From Chalara sp. BL73 (taxonomy: Eukaryota > Ascomycota > Leotiomycetes > Helotiales): DNA of 64,000 bases. The stretch lies in the NCBI GenBank assembly GCA_918026815.1, contig CAKJVC010000188.1, forward strand, positions 124,001 through 188,000, read 5' to 3'. Shown piece by piece: positions 43,566-53,519 of this stretch. The notes beneath the pieces are model-generated. The model was not told the origin of the DNA. It did not search any database and was given only the letters and a program-made list of their open reading frames with translations. Positions within the stretch are counted from its first letter, which is position 1. The number at the start of each line of letters is the position of its first letter. The position numbers were made by a program, and so were the translations under genes.

Positions 43566-43845
43566 GAGAGCACCTGTAGCGCGTATGTTCTGAGCGTAGT
43601 TTGTATGAGTGAAGTGGAGTGAAGGGCCGCAAGAGGGAAAGGAAAACGTTTGTTCTTCGGTTCGAATGGGCAGGTTCGGCGCTAGCCATGCTATAATTAC
43701 TGCATGTTAGAGTCAGTTTTTGCATACAGTACAGTAAGTTAGATTGCAAAATCGATGTCAGTCTTGACTCTTCTGTTTTTATTTTTGGACCCACATTAAA
43801 TGCGCTAGATCCAGTACGGCCTAGCTGCCTAAGGACTCAGCTGAC

Positions 43846-44881
43846 ATGGGCAAAAAAACAGATCCAGCCGAACCTCGCATATATTGTTTCCTGCTGCATC
43901 GGAGAATGACATCGAGCAACGGGATCGCAAGTGAGGCTGGGTCTGAGTCGTCGCACGTCGTGCTGAATTATGGCTGCTCAGATTGGAGAAGCAGCAGCCA
44001 GCGTGCGGCAGACCTATACGACTCCGGGAAGAAGCTGTGGACGAAGTCAGATCTTATGGATATCGAAAGACAACTCACTCAGTCCCACATCATTGAAAAT
44101 TTCACGGTTCGTCGAATCGATGGCTGCCAAGTTAAAATACGAAATCCTAATTTCGGTGTGGAAAAATCAATCTGGTCAGTAGATAATTACTTTTTCTACA
44201 CAGGCTAACTCTGTGTTTTGTAGGAAGCCCGTCGTTGAATTTCGAGAGTACTGGCGGCTTGTTAAAGAACAACCAAAGGATGATCCCGAAACATATCACT
44301 GCTCTTATCTGCCAAAGTGGAAGAATCAGACAATTTTGAACTTCCGGGAGCCTGCAAAGCATACCGACCCGATGTTCAAGGAGAAGAAGGTCTTCTGGGA
44401 TAACAGCGCAAGCTGTATATTGCTGAGAACATATATGGATACACACCTTGGCGCTAGGAAGGTGACGAAGATAGTTTGTTTTGGGATTGGGGACATGTGC
44501 CGCGAACCTCCGGACTGGATGATAAGAATTAACAAATCAAGAGTGCAGGAGCAAGAGACAAAGATGAGCCAGCAGGATCTCAGCATAGTGCAGCACTCGA
44601 TTGCTTTAACTTTATTAGATGTTTGCCAGAAGCATTGTGGGGACACAGTTCGATTGCTGGCCCAGGATCCAGATTATACGATGCAATCACAGAGAATTTT
44701 AGAAGATAATGGGTTCGAGATCGTTGGACAGTTTGGCGCTGGAGGCTTTTCGGAAATTAATGGGGAGTCTATCGTCTTTTCTCCTTTTGCCAGCGCGCCC
44801 GTCAAACAGATCCTCGCTGATACTGCACGGCCGGCTTTAGTGATCAGTAGCGGGTTTGAAGCTTTTAATGACCACGAGTAA
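43846..44881 (+). CDS. SRR1-like domain protein, 328 residues
   Basis: Exons 43846-44174 and 44224-44881. The 49-bp intron has donor GTCAGT at 44175, branch CTAAC at 44205-44209 and acceptor TTTTGTAG at 44223, and the phases match (KSIW-KPVVEFREYW). The C-terminal half carries the SRR1 signature: VTKIVCFGIGDMCR, LSIVQHSIALTLLDVCQ, VRLLAQDPDYT, DNGFEIVGQFGAGGFSEING and APVKQILAD. SRR1 was first described in Arabidopsis red-light/clock signalling; fungal members are numerous and their biochemical activity is unknown. A soluble protein is expected. The frame is intact and shows no RIP-type damage. Confidence 0.85.
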
Positions 44882-46064
44882 GAGACATTCCCTAATCTAT
44901 TGCCAGCCTTTCTGATCCTATGCGGCTAGAAAACCGTGGGCAGATGCAGAATCTCCTCGGACGAAGCAGATGTGGCAAGAATACCAAAGCTATGATTTTC
45001 AGGTCTCTTCCGAGGACGTCTTGCTGAAACGTAGCACCTTGCACGAGTTAAAATTGTACTTGAGAACTGCTATACAAACAGTCTTTGAACAGTGACAACG
45101 CAGAAGTCCCTTGCTGAATCGGTTATTCGATACTCGAGATAAATTGATCACTGCTTTGCTCGCTCAATCATACAGTGTAGCCGTAGAAGACAAAGCATGC
45201 CTAAAATCTACGATGGTGCCGTTGAATAAAAGTTGATGCAAAGTTAGGATTACGAGATGGAGAGAACGGCTTGGATTGACACCAGAGATTCTATTTTAGA
45301 AGGGCTAGACGGTATAGTAGTCGCGGTATAAATAAGCAACCCAGTCTTGCACACTACTCAATACCAAATGCCTTGTGCACCCATTCAAAACTACTTTCCG
45401 GCTTTCTTTGAACAGTTGCAGCATGAATAGCACGCACCACAATCCGCATGCACCATATTTACCTCTGCCTGGCAAGTACAGCATTTCAAGTCGTTCACAA
45501 AACCATTTCCATCACCGTTTAGGGCCATAGCGAAGTAATAACTGCTTTTCCATTAGATAAGACACTTCTATATAATGTTTGCGACATACAGTATAAGAGT
45601 CAAAAACCTTTGTCAAACCCTGAAAGAGTTTCGAGATTGAAGCTTGTCTTTTGAAGTTGGTAATAGCTTCAATTTTATTGCGTGCAGTGCTATGCAAATG
45701 GATCTTTAGTGTGATCTGTGCACAAGAGACCTGTCTTTTGGGGTGTCTTTTCGGATGGAGTTCGTGGAGGTATAGGCCTTCATTTATAAATATGTAAGGC
45801 CGACAATTGAGCGGTTAAGTTACTGAGGGGTAAGTGACCTGTCACTTACCCCTCAGTGTCATATGCACACTGTTTGACCAATTATTCAATACGCACATTC
45901 TCCTCATCGCCCTAAGGGTCCAATGCCAATCGTAACCAGTGCTATAATCAATTCTATTTTCCTCGTTCATTCTGGCCTTGATACCTGACGCCAACCACGA
46001 AGTTTGTAATCACGTGCATTTATGATCAAGGAATAAAATATGTCTGATTTCAAGAACGTTTTAC
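44882..46064. other. Intergenic stretch between the SRR1 gene and repeat copy B
   Basis: No supported gene. The notable item is the perfect palindrome at 45822-45857, listed separately. Confidence 0.35.
45822..45857. repeat. Perfect 17-bp inverted repeat with a 2-base spacer
   Basis: ACTGAGGGGTAAGTGAC (45822-45838), CT, GTCACTTACCCCTCAGT (45841-45857). Both arms match at every base. No TA or other obvious duplication flanks it. It may be the joined ends of a deleted TIR element or a hairpin-forming site. Confidence 0.9.
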
Positions 46065-46342
46065 TGTATCCTCGGCGCAATAGAAAGAAAATAGTAATGA
46101 ATTAGAAGCTTTGTAAACGTTGAAGCTGTTGGCGCTAACGTGGTTTTTGCTCGCTGACAACAGTCAAAAGTTTCGTGTCAGCCACAGTCCTGAGAAGTCA
46201 CCAGCTTGGTGACTGATTACATAAAGAGATATTACGGCGTAATTACGAAAGGCATTATGCGCCGGCGCACGGTCTGTGCGCTAACCAAAACTAGTTAGTC
46301 ACTTTAACTGGAAGTACTGATCCGTGTGGCGATCTTACATGA
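46065..46342. repeat. Dispersed repeat family 1, copy B, left part
   Basis: Contains GTGTCAGCCACAGTCCTGA, GATTACATAAAGAGATATTA and GTACTGATCCGTGTGGCGAT in the order seen in copies A and C. It ends with GATCTTACATGA (46331-46342), which reappears at 51907-51918 on the other side of the LINE. Confidence 0.6.
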
Positions 46343-46400
46343 GATGAGAGTCATTTTAACTGGAAGTACTGACCCGTGTGGCGATCTTGTATGAGAGATT
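46297..46400 (+). repeat. 52-bp tandem duplication at the LINE 5' boundary
   Basis: Unit 1 (46297-46348) and unit 2 (46349-46400) both read AGTCA-C/T-TTTAACTGGAAGTACTGA then CCGTGTGGCGATCTT, differing at few positions. Unit 1 belongs to repeat copy B; unit 2 lies just inside the inferred LINE start. Confidence 0.75.
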
Positions 46401-46447
46401 AGTTTACTTACTCTTTTAACAATTGCGGAGCCAGGGAAGTAAGGGAG

Positions 46448-47782
46448 ATGGTGGAAGGAAACACGGGCCCGACGCGTCAGTCGCGTCGGGAACGCGTACC
46501 AACGATGAAGGCCACGGAACAAGAGAGGACGGGGACGACAACGGGAAGAGAATGGGAGGATAGCGACGAAGATTCCACGGGAGATGTGATCGAAGCCCAA
46601 ATAGACGTTCCTAAAGCACCACGGCCACCCCGGAGGCAATACCAACTGGGGACACCGTCCCAGCCAGCAAAGAGAGGCAGGCCAAAGGGGTCTGGAACAA
46701 CAAACAACGACCTGTTAGCCACAATCCTTGCGACGATCGGAGAACTAAAGACCAGTAACGTGGAACTCAAGGCAGCAATAGGGGACCTGATGGAAGAACT
46801 AGCAGAGGTCAAGAGCCAGCTAGAGGAAACCAGGGACCAACTGACCGAGACCAATGGGCAACTAAAGACGACCAAAGCCCAACTACTCATAATATCGACA
46901 ACCAGAAGCAACTTGTCGGAGTCAATAAACGGGGGCTCAACACCAAGAACAGAAGATTCCACGGGCAGTTCCCCACCATCGTCATACGCTTCCGTGGTAG
47001 CTAGAGCAAAGGACCCAAGAGTGTCAGCTGCCCTAGTACCCTCCTCAGCCACCTTATACTGCACGATCGACACATCCAGAGTCGAGGGAAACGAGAACGA
47101 GAGGCATCCAGGAACAATTAGACAATCAGTCGAAAGTGAGATGCGAACGACTGAAGGGCATGAAAGTTGGCGCTGCATGGCAGTTACAAAGGACCCGAGA
47201 AATTCTGCCCGAGTCCGAATAGCATGTCGTGACGAAACCGAACTCCAACAAGTCAAAGAAGCAGCCCAGAGAGCAGTAGTGGCAGGGGCCAGAGTGCTGC
47301 GAGACCAACTCTACCCGATCAAGGTAGACAACGCGAATCGAACAGCCGTTCTTGATAACGAGGGTAGTCTCATACCGGGAGTAATCGAGACGCTAGGGAA
47401 GGAAAACGACGTCAAAATAGCCAAGGTGGCATGGCTCAGCAACAAGAACCTAGCGAAAGCATATGGATCTATGGTAGTCTACATGACAAGTAGCAGTGAC
47501 GCAACACGGCTTCTACAGGGGCAATACTTCCACGTGGGAGGGGAATCAGCCTATACCAATGTATTTGAACAGCGGGCTAGACCAAAGCAATGCTACAAAT
47601 GCCAGGAACTAGGACATATGGCGTTCTCATGTCAGAAAATACAAGTGTGCTCCAAGTGTGCAGGTGAGGGACACCACCATAGCAACTGCCAATCAGAGAT
47701 CCCAAAGTGCGTGTTATGTGGAGGGCCACATGAGTCAACGAGCAAGAACTGTCGAATACTCCACCCCCGCCGTCATGACTAA
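46448..47782 (+). CDS. LINE ORF1: gag-like nucleic-acid-binding protein, 444 residues
   Basis: The order is: Arg/Glu-rich N-terminus, a coiled coil (about residues 85-155; ELKTSNVELKAAIGDLMEEL, LEETRDQLTETNGQLKTTKA), a Ser/Thr-rich hinge, a central gag-like domain, and three zinc knuckles near the C-terminus (CYKCQELGHMAFSC, CSKCAGEGHHHSNC, CVLCGGPHESTSKNC). ORF1 proteins of this type multimerise and bind LINE RNA to form the transposition particle. Its stop codon overlaps the start of ORF2 (ATGACTAA). Confidence 0.9.
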   Translation: MVEGNTGPTRQSRRERVPTMKATEQERTGTTTGREWEDSDEDSTGDVIEAQIDVPKAPRPPRRQYQLGTPSQPAKRGRPKGSGTTNNDLLATILATIGELKTSNVELKAAIGDLMEELAEVKSQLEETRDQLTETNGQLKTTKAQLLIISTTRSNLSESINGGSTPRTEDSTGSSPPSSYASVVARAKDPRVSAALVPSSATLYCTIDTSRVEGNENERHPGTIRQSVESEMRTTEGHESWRCMAVTKDPRNSARVRIACRDETELQQVKEAAQRAVVAGARVLRDQLYPIKVDNANRTAVLDNEGSLIPGVIETLGKENDVKIAKVAWLSNKNLAKAYGSMVVYMTSSSDATRLLQGQYFHVGGESAYTNVFEQRARPKQCYKCQELGHMAFSCQKIQVCSKCAGEGHHHSNCQSEIPKCVLCGGPHESTSKNCRILHPRRHD

Positions 47783-50700
47783 TACATTCCGAACGCTTCA
47801 GCTGAATGTGAGAAAGCAAAGTACTGTCCATCACAGTCTGATGAACGATGCTGAGCTACGAGATTTCGCAGTGCTAATGATACAAGAGCCACCGGCATGG
47901 AAGAAGGACAAAGACCGGATAACGGTGCCAATGGGACACCATAACTGGACGAAGATAACACCAACGATTTGGAAAGAGGGAATGTGGGCGATACGGAGCA
48001 TGATGTGGGTCAACAAGACATTGGAAGTAGAGCAGATACAAGTTCAATCATCGGATATCACTGCAGCGATCATACGGCTCCCGGACCGCTCAATATTGGT
48101 GGCGACAGTATATGTTGAATATAACAACCAAAACGGCTTGCGTGATATCACGGGGAAATTGCGCCAGACAATACACGAGACACGACAAAGGATAGGCACG
48201 AGAGTGGATGTACTTATTACAGGGGACTTCAATCGACATGATCAGTTGTGGGGAGGTGATGAAATCTCACCTAGGAGGCAAGGCGAGGCAGCCCCGATCA
48301 TTGATATGATGAGCGACCATTCCTTATCCAGTCTGCTACCGAGGGGTACAATAACGTGGCAAAACGGGCGGCATGAGTCCACTGTTGATCTGGTACTAGC
48401 AAATGAAGGATTGACTTCATCAGTGGTGGCATGCAAGACGTACTCAGCTGAATACGGTTCTGACCATCAGGCTATCGAGACGACCTTCGATGTGACGATC
48501 CCGGAGCATACAGCGGAACCAAGAATACTCTTCAAGAACGCACCATGGAACGCAATCAACCAGAGAATCGAAGCCACGCTTGGCACTCGACCGATGAGAG
48601 GAGGCGTGCAACAGCAAACGGACCAACTAATGACTGTAGTGACCGAGGCAATAAGCGCGTTAACGCCAAAGGCCAACCCCTCCCCTTATGCCAAGAGATG
48701 GTGGACGACGGACCTAACCGAACTACGCCGAGTATACACCTACTGGAGAAGCCGAGCCCGGGGTGAACGTCGGAGAGGGATTCGGGCACCGTGGCTAGAG
48801 GAACAGGTCGTTCATGCTAAGAAGGAGCTGCACGACGCTATCCAGAAACGGAAAAAGAGCCACTGGGATGATTTTCTAGCAGAAAACACAAATATCTGGG
48901 ATGTCGCCAAATACCTAGCGGGAAAAAACACGAACGATGGGAACAGAATACCGCCGCTACGAAAGACAGACGGAACAAGCACTGAGGGTCGGGCGGAGCA
49001 AGCAGAGGAATTGCTGAGCAATTTCTTCCCACCGCTACCTAGCGTGATAGAAGAGGAGAGTTCACGACCACAACGCGCGCCACTGTTAATGCCACCCCTC
49101 ACGATGGAGGAAGTTAAAGAAAAAGTGTTTGCAGCCAAATCATGGAAAGCACCAGGGGACGATGGCTTGCCAGCCGAAGTCTGGAAGCAGACCTGGCCAG
49201 TAGTAAAAGACAGAGTGCTATCGCTCTTTCAAATGTCTTTGGACAGTGGTTGCCTCCCGAGCCAGTGGAGACATGCCAAGATCATACCGCTCAAAAAACC
49301 AAACAAAGAAGACTATACGCTAGCGAAGGCGTGGAGACCTATCTCATTACTATCCACGCTGGGCAAGATACTTGAGGCAGTAGTGGCGGAGAGGATTTCA
49401 TATGCGGTAGAAACATCTGGGCTGCTCCCTATGAACCATTTCGGTGCAAGGAAGAAACGCTCGGCTGAGCAAGCTCTAGTCTTACTACAGGAACATATCT
49501 ACAAGGCATGGAGAGCAAGGAAAGTGTTGAGTTTGGTGAGCTTTGATGTCAAGGGAGCATACAATGGAGTGTGTAAAGAAAGATTGCTCCAACGGCTCAC
49601 CACAAGAAGGATACCGCCACAACTCGTCCAGTGGATCGATGCCTTTTGCTCAAGACGCACGGCAAATATCATAGTCAATGGTCATACATCCGAATCACGG
49701 GCACTCCCGCAGGCCGGACTACCGCAAGGATCACCACTCTCACCAGTTTTGTTTCTCTTCTTCAACGCTGACCTAGTCCAGCACCGAATCAATAAGAATG
49801 GGGGCTCGATAGCGTTCGTAGATGACTACACGGCGTGGGTGACGGGACCAACTGCGGACGCGAATCTCGAAGGGATCCAGACAATCATTGATCGTGCCCT
49901 TAGCTGGGAACGACGAAGTGGAGCCACGTTTGAGAGCGAGAAGACAGCCCTGGTACACTTCACGAGGCAGACAGAGCGGAGCAGTAGAACCCCAGTGCTG
50001 GTAAAGGGACAACAAGTGCTACCTCAGGATAGCGTGAAGATTCTGGGCGTTATCATGGACGCGGCGCTCCGATACAAACAACACCTAGCAAGGACAGCAA
50101 CAAGAGGTCTTCAGGCTGCCCTAGAATTAGGAAGGCTACGAATGATATCCCCATCAATGTCAAGAAAACTTTTCACGGCTACGGTAGAACCTGTAGTAGA
50201 CTACGCCTCGACAGTGTGGATGCATGCTTGTACAATTCAAACCATGGCTTCCCTGAACAGAGTACAGAGGGAAGGAGGAAAGTCAATAACAGGGTCTTTT
50301 CGTACGGTGGCAACGGCAGTCGCAGAAGCGGAAGCCAGCATCCGTACCGTGAGTCAACGTCACATAGATAGGGCGACAAAATTCTGGGTGAACCTCCACA
50401 CTCTACCCAAGTCGCACCCCAACCCCAGTCTGTCGCTAAGGGCCTTCCAAAGATTCATCTCCCCACTTCAGAAGATTGCACAGATGTACCAGGACACCCC
50501 TATAGAAAGAATGGAGACCATCCAAGAATACGTGACGGCGCCGTGGGAAGAACGTATTCCGTTAGTGATTGACCACGACAACGAGCGAGCAGTACAGATG
50601 GCCAACTGCTTAGGTGGCATACGTATTGCAACGAGTACATCCTGCAGATCTGGAGTGGTCGGCATAGGAATTGCTATTCACAATACCTCTAGCATAGACG

Positions 50701-51548
50701 GTGAGCCACTTATCACCCTCTCGATCACCTTAGGAGCACGATCAGAACAGAATCCATATACTGCAGAAATAGCAGCCATAGCGAAGGCGATGAGTTATAT
50801 ATCACCGTCTTTCCCTGGAAGACAGATCGTCATTGTGTCGAGCAACCAGGCCGCACTAAAAGCAATCAGTAAACCGCGTCACCAATCAGGCCAAAGCGAC
50901 CTCTGTCAGATCTATGAGATGTTCCGCCTCCTGGGACCACGGAATCATCGTGTCTTGATGCTATGGGTCCCAGCTGGCCAGGAATTTCACCTAGGCAAAA
51001 CTGCAAAACAAGCTGCGCAACAGGCCACAGAACGGGGCAGAGTACCGGACGCGCTATCGGTACAGGCGAAATCTACCCTACTGAATCGGGCCAGAGCTAA
51101 GCACCTGAGAGAGCAACACATACCCCAAGATGTCGGGAAGTATTCCAGGGAAATGGACTCGGCATTACCGGGACGACACACCCGGAAGCTATATGACGCC
51201 TTCAATCGAAGAGAAGCAAGCATACTAGCTCAGCTCCGAACAGGCATGGCAGGCCTCAATGGATATCTGCACAGGATTGGTGCTACAGAATCCGACCAAT
51301 GCGAGTGTGGTCAAGCCAAAGAATCAGTACAACACTTCCTTTTCCGATGTACGAAGTGGGACACGCTACGGACGCAAATGCTACAACAAACCGAGACAAG
51401 AAGGGCCAACCTCTCTTATTTCCTGGGTGGTAAAGCTAAGTCGGACCCAAAGGATTGGACACCAGATTTGAACGCGGTTCATGCGACCATAAAGTACGCA
51501 ATTGCAACAGGGCGGCTTGAAAGAGAGTCAGAACAAGCGGCTGTATAA
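47775..51548 (+). CDS. LINE ORF2: endonuclease/reverse transcriptase, 1257 residues
   Basis: I place the start at the ATG 47775, inside the last codons of ORF1, because upstream the same frame only repeats ORF1's knuckle region out of frame. An APE-type endonuclease comes first (FAVLMIQEPPAW, VLITGDFNRHDQLWGG, STVDLVLAN, YGSDHQAIE). The reverse transcriptase follows (AWRPISLLSTLGKILEAVVA, VSFDVKGAYNGV, GLPQGSPLSPVLFLFFNADL and the catalytic FVDD box in SIAFVDDYTAWV). Then comes an RNase H-like region and a C-terminal zinc motif (CECGQAKESVQHFLFRC). In the RNase H part the Glu is kept (YTAEIAAIAKAM), but the expected TDSQAAL is SSNQAAL and the first and last Asp are not recognisable, so this domain is probably inactive. 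Confidence 0.9.
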   Translation: MTNTFRTLQLNVRKQSTVHHSLMNDAELRDFAVLMIQEPPAWKKDKDRITVPMGHHNWTKITPTIWKEGMWAIRSMMWVNKTLEVEQIQVQSSDITAAIIRLPDRSILVATVYVEYNNQNGLRDITGKLRQTIHETRQRIGTRVDVLITGDFNRHDQLWGGDEISPRRQGEAAPIIDMMSDHSLSSLLPRGTITWQNGRHESTVDLVLANEGLTSSVVACKTYSAEYGSDHQAIETTFDVTIPEHTAEPRILFKNAPWNAINQRIEATLGTRPMRGGVQQQTDQLMTVVTEAISALTPKANPSPYAKRWWTTDLTELRRVYTYWRSRARGERRRGIRAPWLEEQVVHAKKELHDAIQKRKKSHWDDFLAENTNIWDVAKYLAGKNTNDGNRIPPLRKTDGTSTEGRAEQAEELLSNFFPPLPSVIEEESSRPQRAPLLMPPLTMEEVKEKVFAAKSWKAPGDDGLPAEVWKQTWPVVKDRVLSLFQMSLDSGCLPSQWRHAKIIPLKKPNKEDYTLAKAWRPISLLSTLGKILEAVVAERISYAVETSGLLPMNHFGARKKRSAEQALVLLQEHIYKAWRARKVLSLVSFDVKGAYNGVCKERLLQRLTTRRIPPQLVQWIDAFCSRRTANIIVNGHTSESRALPQAGLPQGSPLSPVLFLFFNADLVQHRINKNGGSIAFVDDYTAWVTGPTADANLEGIQTIIDRALSWERRSGATFESEKTALVHFTRQTERSSRTPVLVKGQQVLPQDSVKILGVIMDAALRYKQHLARTATRGLQAALELGRLRMISPSMSRKLFTATVEPVVDYASTVWMHACTIQTMASLNRVQREGGKSITGSFRTVATAVAEAEASIRTVSQRHIDRATKFWVNLHTLPKSHPNPSLSLRAFQRFISPLQKIAQMYQDTPIERMETIQEYVTAPWEERIPLVIDHDNERAVQMANCLGGIRIATSTSCRSGVVGIGIAIHNTSSIDGEPLITLSITLGARSEQNPYTAEIAAIAKAMSYISPSFPGRQIVIVSSNQAALKAISKPRHQSGQSDLCQIYEMFRLLGPRNHRVLMLWVPAGQEFHLGKTAKQAAQQATERGRVPDALSVQAKSTLLNRARAKHLREQHIPQDVGKYSREMDSALPGRHTRKLYDAFNRREASILAQLRTGMAGLNGYLHRIGATESDQCECGQAKESVQHFLFRCTKWDTLRTQMLQQTETRRANLSYFLGGKAKSDPKDWTPDLNAVHATIKYAIATGRLERESEQAAV

Positions 51549-51906
51549 AAGACGAGGGATATATCTTATGTATTTCTTTGTATTACCCTTCCTCCCCTCT
51601 TTTCCCTTTTCTATATCCCGACTAACCCACCACGCACCCTCGTGCACTAACAAGCTCCGCTTCAACTGCTGAGAATAGGATGTTGAACACTCAGGGAAAC
51701 CCCCCTAAGTCGTCTTGCTACTAACACATCACGAGAATTCCTTGTACAACAGAGATGGATCAATAAGAATGTATCAACCAAAATAATGTATATTTATGTA
51801 TGGGCTAGACGAGAATATGGGTAGATAGAAGGCATTCGAGTATGTAGATCACAGTAGTAGTGCCCTTTAGGCTTAGCCGGGCGTAATAAAACTTCAGATC
51901 AGATCA

Positions 51907-52760
51907 GATCTTACATGAATATGCGTGCTGTTGGTGACGATCTTGTACAGAGTACTGAGGCACTTAAGCTTAGGTAAAATCCTTTGAAAAGCATTAGAAA
52001 TAATAAGAGCTTGGTGGCGGGGTTATAGCGAAAGAACCCTTTTCTGCTGTAAACGGCGACATCCCGTGCATCAGGTTGGAGGGCGACAATTTGAATGTAA
52101 ATTTTTAGTAAAAAGAGCTTAAAGTGTTCAGGGGTAGCTATGAAATACAAATTATACAAAAATAACGCATTAATTAATAGGTGTAAAAAATTGGAAATAT
52201 TCAAAGTCAAGGTAACGTCTCTCCCTGCGTGCCGAGACGCCCCCTGTAACGAGACAAATCGTAGGTACTTCAAGTTTAAGCGATATAAAATCCATAAATA
52301 CTCCAAAATTTCTAACTATTTTCATATCAGTTGTATTACATACTTCCCTCAAACACTCCTAACCTATCAATTCCGAAAATTATTATTGTGTCGTCGCCGC
52401 ACCTTGCATTTATAGAGAGCCTTATTTCTCACTGAAATAAGACCCCTTGATAATGCGATGATACCATAGAGATTTTATCACCCTTTAAATATATAGATCG
52501 ATGGAATATGGATACTCAGATTCTATCATATTGCTAAAATGCTATTGTAACTCTTATAGCGGCTGGGGCGTGGCCGTTACACGATGTTGCTACAAAGGAT
52601 AATACCTCGTCCAATTAAGCGATTAAGGATCCTGGTCAGCGGCGGTGTGGGCATAGTAATCTTGGTAAATTTGTATCGGCTGCGACGCTTGTGGCTGCGT
52701 GTACATCTGTTTCCCGACATCTTCCGAAAGCAAAAAGCAGCCTTGTAAATTTATTGAGCC
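51907..52760. repeat. Dispersed repeat family 1, copy B, right part
   Basis: Continues copy B after the LINE and aligns with 26855-28070 of copy A, including the peptide-level similarity of the minus-strand frame 51911-52306 to 26812-27141. At 52212-52275 it holds one TIR-like arm (TAACGTCTCTCCCTGCGTGC ... AATCGTAGGTACTTCAAG), where copy A has a complete arm-loop-arm element. Confidence 0.6.
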
Positions 52761-52988
52761 GTATTTTCTCAGGCACCAAATGCAGCCACAATTGTTAGGT
52801 CACATGTAAGCAGATTTCTCGAACCTTCTATCGGCAGGTAGCTGCACTGTTCTTCCTGCTTCTTTAATATTCGGTGCCAGCCCTTTCTGTTAATGTCCAT
52901 CTTTTAGCTCCCCTTCTTCAAACATCTCTTCAGCTTGCAGTCGCCTTACATACTCTACTACAAAGCAGAAACAGGCTAGTGGCACGAT

Positions 52989-53519
52989 ATGCATTATCAG
53001 TTGTGTTGTGTCAATATTGATTGCGATTCTGCCATAACATCAACAGCCCTAGAATCAAGGTTGAAAAGGCGACTACCGGACGGATCTCATATCTACGGAA
53101 ACATCTACACTGCACGGGACAAGAATGCAATTATTCTGGTGGGAATTCCAGCTCAAGACTGGAAGGAGTGGGTCCTGGAAGGATTCGGAATACCTGTTGA
53201 TGACCAAAGCGACCAGTTAGCGGAGCAACTATGGAAAACCCAGGGGACGAACTTGTTTAGAGGTGCTGCAAAGTCGGATCTAGAGTGGGACAGTCCTAAG
53301 TGGGCGGCCATTTCAAAGGAGAAACAATCGCCGTGGGCTGTAAATGAACCCTATACGCCACAGCATTTCTTTAGGCACTCCAAGTTTGACGAGGAGCATG
53401 GCGAGCTCAACAAATGGTACGATGGTCCTAGAGAGGAGGAAGAGTTTCTCTCTGAGATGGAATTCTATATTCAGAGTTTTTCTACTGAAAATTTACTCGG
53501 TCAACGCTTTTGGCCATGA
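52989..53519 (+). CDS. Hypothetical protein, 176 residues
   Basis: A single open frame beginning MHYQLCCVNIDCDSAITSTA and containing RRLPDGSHIYGNIYTARDKN and VGIPAQDWKEWVLEGFGIPV. It is hydrophilic with an acidic C-terminal third (EEEEFLSEMEFYIQSF) and has no signal peptide or membrane segment. Regular amino-acid composition and lack of RIP-type stops suggest a real gene. Its promoter region lies in repeat-family-1 sequence (copy B), just as the frame at 28111 follows copy A. I do not recognise a domain. Confidence 0.55.
   Translation: MHYQLCCVNIDCDSAITSTALESRLKRRLPDGSHIYGNIYTARDKNAIILVGIPAQDWKEWVLEGFGIPVDDQSDQLAEQLWKTQGTNLFRGAAKSDLEWDSPKWAAISKEKQSPWAVNEPYTPQHFFRHSKFDEEHGELNKWYDGPREEEEFLSEMEFYIQSFSTENLLGQRFWP

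Larger units (their letters stand above)
46343..51906 (+). mobile_element. Apparently full-length LINE retrotransposon (Tad-like/I-type organisation)
   Basis: Two open frames (ORF1 46448-47782, ORF2 47775-51548) with a short 5' leader and a 358-bp 3' UTR. The exact 12-bp word GATCTTACATGA flanks it at 46331-46342 and 51907-51918, a target-site duplication. The 3' end is a short AGATC repeat rather than poly(A). Removing the element rejoins the two parts of repeat family 1 copy B, as in the uninterrupted copy A. No stops or RIP-like decay are visible in 5.1 kb of coding sequence, so the insertion is probably recent. Confidence 0.85.

Noticed and set aside
43380..43622. Plus-strand Arg/Phe/Ser-rich extension of the transposase frame
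   Set aside because: It is the reverse reading of the inverted basic tail, not a real domain.
46477..47256. 259-residue minus-strand frame
   Set aside because: Antisense to LINE ORF1, whose zinc knuckles and coiled coil are unambiguous.
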